Below, piece by piece: positions 37,757-48,282 of a stretch of DNA of 64,000 nucleotides (position 1 is the stretch's first letter; every line of letters begins with the position of its first letter). Below the pieces are notes generated by a model. It did no database searches. It worked only from the letters and a program-made list of their open reading frames with translations, and had not been told where the DNA came from. Position numbers and translations under genes: made by a program. Source of the DNA: Bacteroidota bacterium (lineage in GTDB: Bacteria; Bacteroidota; Ignavibacteria; Kapaibacteriales; UBA961); NCBI GenBank assembly GCA_009919265.1, contig RGCF01000003.1:21081-85080 (forward strand). Direction: 5' to 3'.

Positions 37757-38239
37757 TTAATGTGCCACGGAGGCAATTAATCGTTCAACATCTGCCATGG
37801 TGACATGTTCATGATAATCTTCATTGATTGCAATCATTGGAGCACCACCACAAGCACCCATGCATTCAACTTCTTCAAGAGAAATTGTTCCATCTGCTGT
37901 GGTTTCATTATGACCAATGCCATATTTACTGCATAACTCTTGATAGATTTCTTCGCCACCGCGGAGCATGCAGGAAACATTTGTGCAAACTTGAACATGA
38001 AACTTGCCCATTGGCTTCTTAAAATACATGGTATAAAAGGTTGCAACACCTTTGACATGAGCAAATGGGAGATTCATGACATCGCCAACCATACGCATGA
38101 CATCTTCTGAAAGCCAGCCAAATTTCTTTTGAGCCATCCATAAAACAGGCATAATTGCTGCTTTTGACTCCGGATACTGAGCTTTGAGTCGCTCAATTTC
38201 AGCAAGCTCTTCTTTTGTGAATGTAATCTCTTGAGACAT
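37757..38239 (-). CDS. nuoE: NADH-quinone oxidoreductase subunit E (24 kDa, 2Fe-2S)
   Basis: GVATFYTMYFKKPMGKFHVQVCTNVSCMLRGGEEI...LEEVECMGACGGAPMIAINEDYHEHV. Confidence 0.94.
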   Translation of the reverse strand: MSQEITFTKEELAEIERLKAQYPESKAAIMPVLWMAQKKFGWLSEDVMRMVGDVMNLPFAHVKGVATFYTMYFKKPMGKFHVQVCTNVSCMLRGGEEIYQELCSKYGIGHNETTADGTISLEEVECMGACGGAPMIAINEDYHEHVTMADVERLIASVAH

Positions 38240-38332
38240 AGGATTTTCTAGGTTATTCTTACAGTTTAGGTTTTGGCAAAAATACAAAACATCGGGCACT
38301 TTTTTGAGGACAGAATGCAAGGAAAAAAAGAA

Positions 38333-38359
38333 AGCCGTCATTTACAGGAAATGACGGCT
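38333..38359 (-). terminator. putative intrinsic terminator or intergenic hairpin
   Basis: AGCCGTCATTT-ACAGG-AAATGACGGCT followed on the minus strand by TTTCTTTTTTTCC. Confidence 0.6.
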
Positions 38360-38380
38360 CTAAAAGAATGATGGCAATTT

Positions 38381-40546
38381 TTATCGAATGATGACCAAAG
38401 GCATCAGAATTGGCTTCAATGAAGCACCGTCAATCTTCACTTGATACTGTCCAGCTGGCAAACCACTTGTGGCAATGGCCGCACTTTGCTTTCCGATGAC
38501 AATATCTGTTTTGGTGAATGTGGTATGTATTCTACCAAGTCCATCCAAAACTGAAATGGTAATAGGTGCTGATCGTTCTGCGCTAAATTGAGCTATTGCA
38601 AGATCGGATGCCGGATTTGGCATGATAAGGTTTGATTGTCCTTCTTGCTCATCTGTAGAAAGAGCTCCTTGGAGAAGCCAATTATATGTTCTTGACATGA
38701 TTTGTGAACGCTTTGTTTGATTTGACATACCATCAAGGCCAAATCCAAAGATTACGAGGCGAGATTGTCCATTTTCCCAACGAATTGCTCCAATATCTGT
38801 TGGATCATTGTCATAAGTGAAAACAGGCACTGCATTGCTACCTTGTTTAATGGTCAACACATCGGTGAATCTTGTAAATGGGGTTAGGATTGGATCTTCG
38901 AAGTTTTCATTGAGCATTACATTCATGTCTCGACTGATATAATCTCCTGCTTGTCCTTTCAGTGCTATGGCATTTGCCATGAGAATATCACCTGAGTTCT
39001 TGTCTTGTTCGAATCGTTTGATTGGCGAACCCGCTTTAACTGAAATGCCAAGATTTTGATCAAGGAGAGTTTTTATTGACTCATTGTCTGATTTCAAGAT
39101 TGTTGAAAGCTCTTGCTCAGATGCCATGAACACCTTTTTACCATTTTGGAGCATGGTTCCAATTTGATTCAAGAATGTTGAGTTATTGGCAATCATGCCT
39201 GCATTTTCATTATCAACGGAAATGATAGCCATATCAAATGTACTTGGAGGAAATCCTGTCAACACCTCAGGTTCCATTGGAAGCATTGCAGTAGTTTTTG
39301 GACGCATATTTTCAAGATCTTGAATATACAACGCATTCATTTTTGGATGATTACCATAAACTGCATGCTTAATGGATGGAGACAATGCATAAACAGTAGC
39401 TTTGAGAGATTTAGTAAATACATTTTCTCCGCTCACTATTGCATTAACAACAATTTTTGCAAAACCAGGATTATCAGTACTGTTTATTTTCACAGCAACT
39501 TCTGAAGAAGCACCGGGTTCCAAGTTTTCTGTTGGTTTAGATACTGTAGCATTCCACCCTTCAGGGATAATGGAAGCAACTTGATCCACTTCATAAGTAA
39601 CAGTCACTCCGGTTGTATTATTATTTTTCAATTTCAATGATGATTCACTAGAGCCTGCAGATTGCACAGTTTGGAATTGACCAGTTAATGTTGATTCCAT
39701 GATTGCAGGGGATTTCAATAAGCCAATTTGTTGTGCATTGAGAATCTCGCGAGCTGTCATGGCAGTTCCGTGTTTTTGCACCATGCCAATAAGCAAGATA
39801 TTTCCAGCATCATATTCCTTCGGAATAGTGTAGGTAAATGTTGCTTTATATTTTTCCGCAGTACTTGTTATGGCTGGAATAACATTTTTGATACCCCATA
39901 CACCACCTGGATATGCGCGTACGACGGATCTGTGATTATAGCCAACAATTTTGGCTGGCTTATCATAATATGGATGACCTTTAAACGATGCATTTCCACT
40001 GATATAATTACTTTGATCATATCCTGTACCGGTACCGGAAACACCATCTTCAACAACCATCAGATTCAATCGTAAATCACCGCTCATTGATTTTACAAAT
40101 GTAGCTTCAACATCCGCTTTCATGACTCTTGTTGTTTTATCATAGGATACATTAACAACATTCACATCAATGTCAGATGCTTTTTCCATTTGCATCAATA
40201 CATAATCTCTCCATTTTTCACGGCTGGTTCCAACTGTTTGTTCACCTGCGAATGTAACGCGATCTATAGCGCCACTTGGATAAAATGGTACGAGAGCTTT
40301 TATTGAATCGAACACTTTTGGTATTTCCATTGCATCACCTTGATGCATTTTTACACCAATGAAATTGTCCGGAAATTCTTTGATAAGTTCGTCCATTACA
40401 ACACTACCATCTACACACCAGCCACACCAGGCACCGGTGAATTGTTCAAGCAATACGCGTTTTACAGGCTTTTGTGCATGAAGCATTGTAGCAAAGCCCA
40501 AACCAAAGACAATTGCAAATGCATACAGAGTACGATTGTATTTCAT
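38381..40546 (-). CDS. Omp28-like secreted protein (CGWC thioredoxin-like) with T9SS C-terminal domain
   Basis: KPVKRVLLEQFTGAWCGWCVDGSVVMDELIKEF; C-terminus NLIMPNPASDLAIAQF...GQYQVKIDGASLKPILMPLVIIR; GGAGAT SD upstream of the 40546 ATG. Confidence 0.85.
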   Translation of the reverse strand: MKYNRTLYAFAIVFGLGFATMLHAQKPVKRVLLEQFTGAWCGWCVDGSVVMDELIKEFPDNFIGVKMHQGDAMEIPKVFDSIKALVPFYPSGAIDRVTFAGEQTVGTSREKWRDYVLMQMEKASDIDVNVVNVSYDKTTRVMKADVEATFVKSMSGDLRLNLMVVEDGVSGTGTGYDQSNYISGNASFKGHPYYDKPAKIVGYNHRSVVRAYPGGVWGIKNVIPAITSTAEKYKATFTYTIPKEYDAGNILLIGMVQKHGTAMTAREILNAQQIGLLKSPAIMESTLTGQFQTVQSAGSSESSLKLKNNNTTGVTVTYEVDQVASIIPEGWNATVSKPTENLEPGASSEVAVKINSTDNPGFAKIVVNAIVSGENVFTKSLKATVYALSPSIKHAVYGNHPKMNALYIQDLENMRPKTTAMLPMEPEVLTGFPPSTFDMAIISVDNENAGMIANNSTFLNQIGTMLQNGKKVFMASEQELSTILKSDNESIKTLLDQNLGISVKAGSPIKRFEQDKNSGDILMANAIALKGQAGDYISRDMNVMLNENFEDPILTPFTRFTDVLTIKQGSNAVPVFTYDNDPTDIGAIRWENGQSRLVIFGFGLDGMSNQTKRSQIMSRTYNWLLQGALSTDEQEGQSNLIMPNPASDLAIAQFSAERSAPITISVLDGLGRIHTTFTKTDIVIGKQSAAIATSGLPAGQYQVKIDGASLKPILMPLVIIR

Positions 40547-40595
40547 GATATCTCCAATTAGAAACCAAATAATCTGGGACAAACTATAAAAAAAA

Positions 40596-40624
40596 ATGGG
40601 ATTGCATATCATATGCAATCCCAT
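40596..40624 (-). terminator. intrinsic terminator between tandem Omp28-like genes
   Basis: ATGGGATTGCATATCATATGCAATCCCAT with T-run on the minus strand. Confidence 0.8.
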
Positions 40625-40644
40625 TCTGATGAGGATTTGTATCC

Positions 40645-42828
40645 TTATCTATTTATCATGACCGGAACTGTCTGAATTTTGCCATTAGAACCGCTAATAA
40701 CCAAGCGATAAGCGCCTGGTGTGAGGCCATTGTTCTTCAGGACATAGTTATTAAGTCCCATATTCACTGCCACAGGTAAGCTGTTTTGAACACTTCTACC
40801 GAGCATGTCAATAAGATTGAATGTCACGAACTGTGTTGCAGGATCTGAAATCATGAATTGTACAGCTGCAGAGTTTGAGAATGGATTTGGCTGTACAAGC
40901 AATGAAAGATCTGAACCTTCCTCAGCAACTGATGAAGCTGAACTGAACAACCATGTATAGGTTTTATTCATGATTGTGTTTTTCACTTCTTCATCTGTGA
41001 TACCATCCATATCAAATGTAAACATCACCAATTTTGCATTTCCATCTTGCCAGCGAATACCTGCAACATTGTCTGCATTTTCATCCATGAAAAGTACAGG
41101 TGATGATTTACTATCAGGATTGATGGAAAATGCATCTGTGAAATAAATGAAAGGATCTGTATTTAAGTTGGTAACATCATTTGCGAGGAAATCGATGCCA
41201 TCACCAATAGCATCATCTTTAACACCTTGCAATTGGAATGGAATCACGCCTGTGATTTGACCATTGGCATTTGTTTGCAAACGAAGAACAGGATCATTGA
41301 CAACAGTAACACCCAACTTGGACTCAAAGAATGCTTTTGTTACTGGTGTAGCAGATGTAGATTTGATACCATTATATGCTTCAAGACCACCTGCGATAAA
41401 TACTTTTTTACCAGCATTTAACATTTCTGTGATTTGAGAAACAATTGCAGAATTTGTACCAAAAGCACCTCTTGAACTATAATGAACTGCAATGATAGCT
41501 GCATCGAATGAAGATGCAGGATACATTGCCATAAAGCCTGCATTCAATGGCAAATCGATTGATTTTGATTCAAATTCACCACCACGATTTTTGAGCGGCT
41601 GACCATAATGATCATTCATGCGTGGGTGAGCATTATAGATAGCATACTTCATACCTGGAGTCATATTGTATACATATCCTCTGCTCAATCTTCCAATGAC
41701 GCTTGCATCACTTGGAACAGCATCAACGGAAATGATTGCATAACCTTGATTTCCATCAGTATTCAATGTGACATTGGCTTTTGCTGTGCCATTTGCAGGA
41801 AGTTCAATGGTTGCTGGTTCTACAGTTGCTGTCCATCCATCAGGCATAAAGGAATTTTCAGCATCGACGGACAAGGTTACAGAAGTAGCTGTAGAAGACA
41901 AATTTTTGACAGTAACTTCTGTGCTACCTTTTGAACTTTGAGCAACAAGCATAGCAGGTTTTTCAATTGTTGCTTCAGTTTTAACAATTGCCTTGGTCAA
42001 ACCAACTTCATTTGCATTGAGAACTTGCTTTGCAGTTGATGCAGTACCATATTTATGAACTGATCCAATCAATGTTACATTGTCTGCTTTGTAGGAAGCA
42101 GGCAATGTATAACTAAACTTTGCTGTATATGGTGTACCTGTTTGTGCAACACCTGGGATAATCCCTTTAACACCCCATACACCACCTGCATAAGCACGAA
42201 CTACTGAGCGATGTTCATAACCTGGAATGACTGCAGGCTTTGAATAATATGGGTGCCCAACAAAACTTGGGTTACCGGAAATAAAATTCTTTTGATCATA
42301 AGCAGCACCGGTACCTGTTACTTTGTCTTCAACAATGATGAGATTAATGCGAAGATCACCTGAAACAGACTTCACGAATGTTGCAGTGACATCTGCTGTA
42401 ATCTTTCTGGTTGTAGGATCGAAATTTACATTTGAAATATCTACTCCAACATCTGCAGTCATTGCCATTTGCTGCCCAACATAAAAAGGCCAGGCATTAC
42501 GGCTGATTGCAACAGTTGTTTGACCAGAAAACAACATGCGGTCAACTGCACCACTTGGATATCCATTCACGAATGGACGCAATGTATCAGCCATCACTTT
42601 CGGAATTTCCATACCATCACCTTGATGCACTTTCACTGCAATTAATTGATTTGGATATTGTGCAAGAAGATTTTCAATTACAACTGAACCATCTACACAC
42701 CATCCACACCATGCACCGGTGAATTGCTCGAGTAATACTCTCTTTGCAGGACCTTGCGCTTGAGCAGTACCGGCAATAATGAACAGAGCAAGAAGCAATG
42801 CTCCCATTCTGCGTAAAATAGTTTTCAT
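40645..42828 (-). CDS. Omp28-like secreted protein (CGWC thioredoxin-like) with T9SS C-terminal domain
   Basis: GPAKRVLLEQFTGAWCGWCVDGSVVIENLLAQYP; C-terminus LVQPNPFSNSAAVQF...GAYRLVISGSNGKIQTVPVMINR. Confidence 0.85.
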   Translation of the reverse strand: MKTILRRMGALLLALFIIAGTAQAQGPAKRVLLEQFTGAWCGWCVDGSVVIENLLAQYPNQLIAVKVHQGDGMEIPKVMADTLRPFVNGYPSGAVDRMLFSGQTTVAISRNAWPFYVGQQMAMTADVGVDISNVNFDPTTRKITADVTATFVKSVSGDLRINLIIVEDKVTGTGAAYDQKNFISGNPSFVGHPYYSKPAVIPGYEHRSVVRAYAGGVWGVKGIIPGVAQTGTPYTAKFSYTLPASYKADNVTLIGSVHKYGTASTAKQVLNANEVGLTKAIVKTEATIEKPAMLVAQSSKGSTEVTVKNLSSTATSVTLSVDAENSFMPDGWTATVEPATIELPANGTAKANVTLNTDGNQGYAIISVDAVPSDASVIGRLSRGYVYNMTPGMKYAIYNAHPRMNDHYGQPLKNRGGEFESKSIDLPLNAGFMAMYPASSFDAAIIAVHYSSRGAFGTNSAIVSQITEMLNAGKKVFIAGGLEAYNGIKSTSATPVTKAFFESKLGVTVVNDPVLRLQTNANGQITGVIPFQLQGVKDDAIGDGIDFLANDVTNLNTDPFIYFTDAFSINPDSKSSPVLFMDENADNVAGIRWQDGNAKLVMFTFDMDGITDEEVKNTIMNKTYTWLFSSASSVAEEGSDLSLLVQPNPFSNSAAVQFMISDPATQFVTFNLIDMLGRSVQNSLPVAVNMGLNNYVLKNNGLTPGAYRLVISGSNGKIQTVPVMINR

Positions 42829-42866
42829 CTCTTTTCTCCAATTGTGTATTCTATTATGAATTTGTT

Positions 42867-45077
42867 TTATCTAGTAATATTAACTGGGATATGTACTCCA
42901 GAACCTTCTAGTGATCGCACAACTAATCTATAAGCACCTGATGCAAAACTTGAAACAGGGACATTTACAGAATGAGTACCAGGCTCGAATGTATCTTGAG
43001 AAATACGAGATACTTCATTGCCAAGAGCATCGTACAATGAAATTGTCAACAGCTGAGGTGCATTTCCTTTAACAGAGAATTGAACCATACCTTGATCTGA
43101 AACTGGATTTGGTTGCATTGAAACGCTTAGTAAAGAATTTGATTGTTCAGCCATTTCATCATCAACAGAAGCCGCAGATCCTGTGAGCAACCAATTGACA
43201 CATTTTCTCAAAATCTCTTGCTGATTTGAAGCTACATCAAGAATCTCAAGTGGGAATGTAACATATACAACTCTTGAATTTCCGATTGTTGCATGAATAC
43301 CGGCAATATTTGATTGATCTGTGTCATAGTAGATGAAAGGAGTAGCAATATTAGGATTTGAAACCTTGATGATATCTGTACTTGTCACATATGAACCAGC
43401 AAAGAAATTCACCGCGGTGAATGCATTAGCTTTTACAGTTGAACCATTATTTAATTTATTTCCAATCACATTGTTTGCAATACCTTTCATTGTGAATGGG
43501 GAAAGTGAAACGCCATTTCCTTGATTAACAAGTCTTGCTTGGTTTGAACCCAATTCAATACCGATCTTGTCAAAAAACTCTTGAACTAAAGGACCATTAC
43601 CAACCCCTGCAAATTGATTTTGAGGATAACCCTCATCAAATGCCCAGCTTAAACCAACATTTGAAAAGATGAGTATTTTCTTGCCTTGATCAATCAGTTC
43701 GGACAATTTTTCTACAGGATTTGAGAAATTAAATTGTGGATCCAAATACAATGGTTGTGTACCCATTGGTACGATGAACAAATCTGATTGGTCAATGATG
43801 TCGGAGAATTCTGTAAACAAACCACCAATCCATGGCATGATGGAAGTTTTCGCCAAGATATTTGTTGCAATTCCTTTCGTATATATTCCTTTACGAGCAA
43901 AACTGCTAAAGCCTGAAACAAAATTCTTTGTGTTATTCGAAAGCACACCAATAATGCTCCGTGATACTGGAACATTGAATGAGCCATCAACATTTGTTTT
44001 CGCGGCAATAGTTGGGGTATAATAGGCAGATTGATCTCCTGGCGTAACATTGACAGTGACATTCACGTCTAAACCACGTTCTTTTACTACCTTATTTGGT
44101 TCAATTGAAACACTCCATCCTTGGGGAATTGGATTACCAACTGTGTCGACATATATGGTTACAGGAACTGGATCTGGTTCAGTATCCAAACTTGTCACAA
44201 CAGCAACTTCTTTTGAAATCACTTCACCGGGAGTACCTTTGAAATACAAAGGAATTGAGCTGTTTACCGCAGCCAATACTTCCGGCTTTGCTGATGATTC
44301 AGCTTGAAGTACTTCCTTGCTATCATCATCTTGCACAAAAACAACGCCATAGAGATATTCAGTTTTGAATGCACTCGCTCCACTTGTTGCTGGTGTAAAT
44401 GTAAAATTGAACTCTTTGGTTTCACCGGCTTTCATGTCCAATACGATGCCATTTGAGTCAAATTGTCCAGCCTCATTCGACATTTGGCGAGCGATATATC
44501 GAAAATCCAATTGTGCATTGGTTCCAACTGCACCAGATCTTCTGAAATATTCACCAATAACCATTTTTAATTTTTGACCTTGCAAGGCGGAGGTACTTGT
44601 GACTGTTACTTTGAATGTTGCATTCGCACCGCTTTGTCCTTGCTGAATGGTAAGTGTTATTGGTGAGTCGCCAGTAGAAACAGCAGCTGACCAACCCAAT
44701 GTATCAGCAGGATCTCCACTATTAAATGCTTGATTATCGGAGCTTGCTGGAACCTGTCCATTGACAACAATTTGAGAAAGAGGTTGATCTTCCAATGCAT
44801 AGTATCTAAAGCGTGCACTATTCATTGCTGGGTTTGCTCTGTGAATAGCATCCAAGAGATTGAATTGTCCAGTGTGATATGTCAAGACAATTGCAGTTTG
44901 CTTGATTCCTGAAGTTTCATAAAAAGCAGAAAAATCATCTTCTCTTGATTCAGAATATGTTGCATTTGTGTTTACAAAACGTTCAATCAATGACTTTCTG
45001 GGTGAGTCTGCCTTGAGTGGTAACAAGAACATTGTCATCAATGCGATCAGCGTCGCAAAGCGAAACATGTGTTTCAT
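42867..45077 (-). CDS. divergent Omp28-like paralogue lacking the CxxC, T9SS C-terminal domain
   Basis: Same architecture and position in the tandem array; N-terminus PRKSLIERFVNTNATYSESREDDFSAF replaces the CxxC segment; C-terminus SMQPNPVSDQGMVQFSV...GAYRLVVRSLEGSGVHIPVNITR. Confidence 0.75.
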   Translation of the reverse strand: MKHMFRFATLIALMTMFLLPLKADSPRKSLIERFVNTNATYSESREDDFSAFYETSGIKQTAIVLTYHTGQFNLLDAIHRANPAMNSARFRYYALEDQPLSQIVVNGQVPASSDNQAFNSGDPADTLGWSAAVSTGDSPITLTIQQGQSGANATFKVTVTSTSALQGQKLKMVIGEYFRRSGAVGTNAQLDFRYIARQMSNEAGQFDSNGIVLDMKAGETKEFNFTFTPATSGASAFKTEYLYGVVFVQDDDSKEVLQAESSAKPEVLAAVNSSIPLYFKGTPGEVISKEVAVVTSLDTEPDPVPVTIYVDTVGNPIPQGWSVSIEPNKVVKERGLDVNVTVNVTPGDQSAYYTPTIAAKTNVDGSFNVPVSRSIIGVLSNNTKNFVSGFSSFARKGIYTKGIATNILAKTSIMPWIGGLFTEFSDIIDQSDLFIVPMGTQPLYLDPQFNFSNPVEKLSELIDQGKKILIFSNVGLSWAFDEGYPQNQFAGVGNGPLVQEFFDKIGIELGSNQARLVNQGNGVSLSPFTMKGIANNVIGNKLNNGSTVKANAFTAVNFFAGSYVTSTDIIKVSNPNIATPFIYYDTDQSNIAGIHATIGNSRVVYVTFPLEILDVASNQQEILRKCVNWLLTGSAASVDDEMAEQSNSLLSVSMQPNPVSDQGMVQFSVKGNAPQLLTISLYDALGNEVSRISQDTFEPGTHSVNVPVSSFASGAYRLVVRSLEGSGVHIPVNITR

Positions 45078-45286
45078 GGTAATACCTTCAAAATTTTATG
45101 TAAGAAATGATAATCAAAAGAAGGGAATGACATAGGCATTCCGCGAGGCCAAAAATAGAGAAAAATGTCTTGTTTTTGGCATAGGCAAAGAAATTCCACT
45201 AAAAAATGTTCGCGGGGATGCAAATTAGCTCTAACTGAGTGTGTTTTGACAAGGAATGTGAGGAAAAATGAGGGGATTGTTGGACT

Positions 45287-45634
45287 TTAATAAATGGTGC
45301 CATCTTCCTGATGTTTAGACCTTTTCTTTTCAATTTTCGCCAATTTTTCTGCTACAACTTTTTCAAGGGAAATTCCGCGGGCATTAGCATAATTATGTAA
45401 GGCAATAAAGACATCCGCCACTTCGGATTCAACATCATCTATGGATATTTCTTTTCCTTTCCAGAGCTTCTTTTCCAAATTGGCAAGTTCACCTGCTTCT
45501 CCGCACAATTCAAGACAAAAGAATTCAGGGGTTCTTTGTATGAAATGCTTATCCTGATAGGATCGAAATGCTTCTTGTATCCTAGAACCTTGGTCTTGAA
45601 TCGTAGTAATCAATAATTGTACTTCTTCAACCAT
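45287..45634 (-). CDS. MazG-like nucleotide pyrophosphohydrolase
   Basis: FCLELCGEAGELANLEKKLWKGKEISIDDVESEVADVFIALHNYANARGISLEKVVAEKLAKIEKKR; start taken at the internal Met (MVEEV). Confidence 0.85.
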   Translation of the reverse strand: MVEEVQLLITTIQDQGSRIQEAFRSYQDKHFIQRTPEFFCLELCGEAGELANLEKKLWKGKEISIDDVESEVADVFIALHNYANARGISLEKVVAEKLAKIEKKRSKHQEDGTIY

Positions 45635-45638
45635 TCTA

Positions 45639-46949
45639 TCACCTTTTGGCAGATTGTGGAGTTGCTTTGGGTTTACCTGCAAACATTTCAATTTCAGTGT
45701 CGATGACATATTGAACCCATCTTGCATTTTGCGGTTTGCCAATTTTATTGAATGAGGAAATCAGATAATCTCCTAATCGCTGACGAATCTTTGCACGCTC
45801 CTGTTCATTGCGCACTTGCAACCATGCATGTTGCTCGAAATATGGATACAATTGTTCCAATACTTTTTTGGGTTTTTGCATCGTATCCAAAGCTACATTA
45901 TTTAGCAACTTGTTGAGTCTACCGGCAGGATCTATATTTTTCTTGGCATAGGATGAATCTTTCTTTGCCATGAATGCATTGAAGCGTTCAATTTTACTTT
46001 TTAATTGTTTGATGGAAGATGAATCATTGAAATTATAGACCTTATATCTGATTCCTGTTTCTGGTCTCACTTTTACAATGATGGAAGATGGATCTTTTGG
46101 AAAACCTGCATTCTTCAAATCATAAGCTAATCCTTTAATTCCTTCAACACTCAAATTGGAACGCATCAGTGCCAAGCCACCTCGAATGAGAATTTCTCCC
46201 AATAATCCATCAGCTTTAGTAAAATGGCGCAAGATCATTTGTCTGATATACTGACCTTGATTGAAACAACGCTGATAATCATCACCTCCCAATCCCTTTC
46301 TTGATCTCAATACTTGCAATGTGGACTTACTATCTCTCTGACCAAGCAATTCAATGATTCCCATCGCTTGAGAAAAGCCAAGTTGAATCCAAAATTTAAC
46401 TGGTCCAACCTTTGCAATGCGCCCTGCTTCTTGAAGATAAGCTTTAGTACCACGCATTGCATGAACAATGGTCAGTTTATTCTGTGTGGAATCCTTCATA
46501 CCTGCATCTGCCGGGGTATCTCTTGGTATGGAAATAATTTCGATATATCCACTATCAGGAACGATGGAAAGAATATGATTCGCATCTGCTCTTTTGGATG
46601 CTGTGCCCATACGAGCATCAACACCAATAATGGCAATATTAATTCTTCGAGTTGATGAAGGGATTTTTTTAGATGAATCTTTTTGGAACAAATACCCTGC
46701 TTCCCCATCGCCTGCATGCTTTAAAAAAGTGGAATCTTGCAAAAATTCACTTTCAGCCACCGATAATTGCTGTTCATTCTTTGAGGTTTCAATTGTATCC
46801 AGGTTTTTTACAACCGTGTCAACGGCGATAGTTGGATTGATTTCCGGCGTTTCTGATTGTTCAAAAAGTTGATATGTCATCCACATAGACATAAAGAAAA
46901 CGAGGATGAGGAGTGCAATTCCTGTTCTTTTTACTAAATTCATGTTCAA
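45639..46949 (-). CDS. LCP (LytR-CpsA-Psr) family protein
   Basis: N-terminal TM; INIAIIGVDAR...SKRADANHILSIVPDSGYIEIISIPRDTPAD; GLGGDDYQRCFNQGQYIRQMILRHF. Confidence 0.78.
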   Translation of the reverse strand: MNMNLVKRTGIALLILVFFMSMWMTYQLFEQSETPEINPTIAVDTVVKNLDTIETSKNEQQLSVAESEFLQDSTFLKHAGDGEAGYLFQKDSSKKIPSSTRRINIAIIGVDARMGTASKRADANHILSIVPDSGYIEIISIPRDTPADAGMKDSTQNKLTIVHAMRGTKAYLQEAGRIAKVGPVKFWIQLGFSQAMGIIELLGQRDSKSTLQVLRSRKGLGGDDYQRCFNQGQYIRQMILRHFTKADGLLGEILIRGGLALMRSNLSVEGIKGLAYDLKNAGFPKDPSSIIVKVRPETGIRYKVYNFNDSSSIKQLKSKIERFNAFMAKKDSSYAKKNIDPAGRLNKLLNNVALDTMQKPKKVLEQLYPYFEQHAWLQVRNEQERAKIRQRLGDYLISSFNKIGKPQNARWVQYVIDTEIEMFAGKPKATPQSAKR

Positions 46950-47082
46950 TAATGATGTTGATTTGACCCAGTGAAAGGGAAAAAAGACAATATTTGAATG
47001 AAAATCCCCATGAAAAAAGGTCTAATTGACTCAAATGGGCTTGCAATGTTACGGAATCCTTATCTAATCACCTAATTGACAC

Positions 47083-48123
47083 ATGCATCGTAAAACCTTG
47101 ACATATATGTTTGTTGTATTCGCAGGGGCTTTTTCTCTGTCTTTTGTTCTATTTGGATTAACGCCTTCTAGTATCATGCAAAGATCTTGGAAATTTGCAT
47201 TTCCAGACACAACAAATCCAATTCAAATTCAAGACACAACTCCAAAAAAACAACCACAAAAACAAGTAGACAGAGAGTTAAACACCGCCTATATTTTTGA
47301 TCATATCATTGAAGAAATGATCAAACGAGAATATCATAAGCTCCCTATTGGCGAATGCATGGGAAAAATTGGTGGAATGTTTATTGGCACTAGATATGTA
47401 GGTGCAACATTGGAGATTCAACCAGAACGATGCGTTATTGATCTGAATGGTTTGGATTGTGTGACATTTTTTGAAAATACATTGAATATTGCACGTACTG
47501 CAAAATTGAAAGAATTTGAATTGACAACGAATCCGAATGCAATAACATTCAAAGATGTTCTCAATGAAGTGGAGCACACGCGATATAGAGATGGCAACAT
47601 GGATGGGTATACTTCAAGACTACATTATACCTCGGAATGGATTATTGATAATGTGAAGAAAGGGGTTGTGAAAGATCTTACCAGAGAATTGGGCGGAAAA
47701 CCATTTCCTGTGAAAGTTGGATTCATGAGTACAAATCCAAAATACTATCCGCAGTTAGTCGCCGAACCTACTTTGATTAGAAAAATTCAAGGTATGGAAG
47801 AAGAACTTAATGCAAAAAAACATTGGTATATCCCGAATGCGCAAGTAAAAGACATTGAAAGCAAATTGCAAACTGGCGACATTATCGCGATAGCCACGAA
47901 TAAAACAGGACTTGATTATTCTCATACGGGAATGATCATTAAAAATGATAAAGGAATGGCTCTGTTTCTTCATGCTTCGTCTGCAAAGAAAAGAGTATAC
48001 CTGGATAAGCGCATATCTTCTTACCTATCCGAATCATCTACAAGCATCGGGATTTCCGTTTTACGACCGATTGACCCAAATCTTGATAATGAAGAAACAA
48101 ATGAAGAAGAAAACGATAACTAA
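47083..48123 (+). CDS. DUF1460 (NlpC/P60-like amidase fold) protein
   Basis: FIGTRYVGATLEIQPERCVIDLNGLDCVTFFENTLNIAR...DGYTSRLHYTSEWI...LQTGDIIAIATNKTGLDYSHTGMIIKNDKGMALFLHASSAKKRV. Confidence 0.85.
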   Translation: MHRKTLTYMFVVFAGAFSLSFVLFGLTPSSIMQRSWKFAFPDTTNPIQIQDTTPKKQPQKQVDRELNTAYIFDHIIEEMIKREYHKLPIGECMGKIGGMFIGTRYVGATLEIQPERCVIDLNGLDCVTFFENTLNIARTAKLKEFELTTNPNAITFKDVLNEVEHTRYRDGNMDGYTSRLHYTSEWIIDNVKKGVVKDLTRELGGKPFPVKVGFMSTNPKYYPQLVAEPTLIRKIQGMEEELNAKKHWYIPNAQVKDIESKLQTGDIIAIATNKTGLDYSHTGMIIKNDKGMALFLHASSAKKRVYLDKRISSYLSESSTSIGISVLRPIDPNLDNEETNEEENDN

Positions 48124-48176
48124 GACATGACTCTTTTGGTGATGGCATAAATAAGAGCTATATTTGTATCCCTTAC

Positions 48177-48249
<73 letters not shown>

Positions 48250-48253
48250 CAAA

Positions 48254-48282
48254 AACCTTTGCAAGCATTTGCGAAGGTTTTT
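48254..48282 (+). terminator. intrinsic terminator after tRNA-fMet
   Basis: AACCTTTGCAA-GCA-TTTGCGAAGGTTTTTTTT. Confidence 0.75.
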
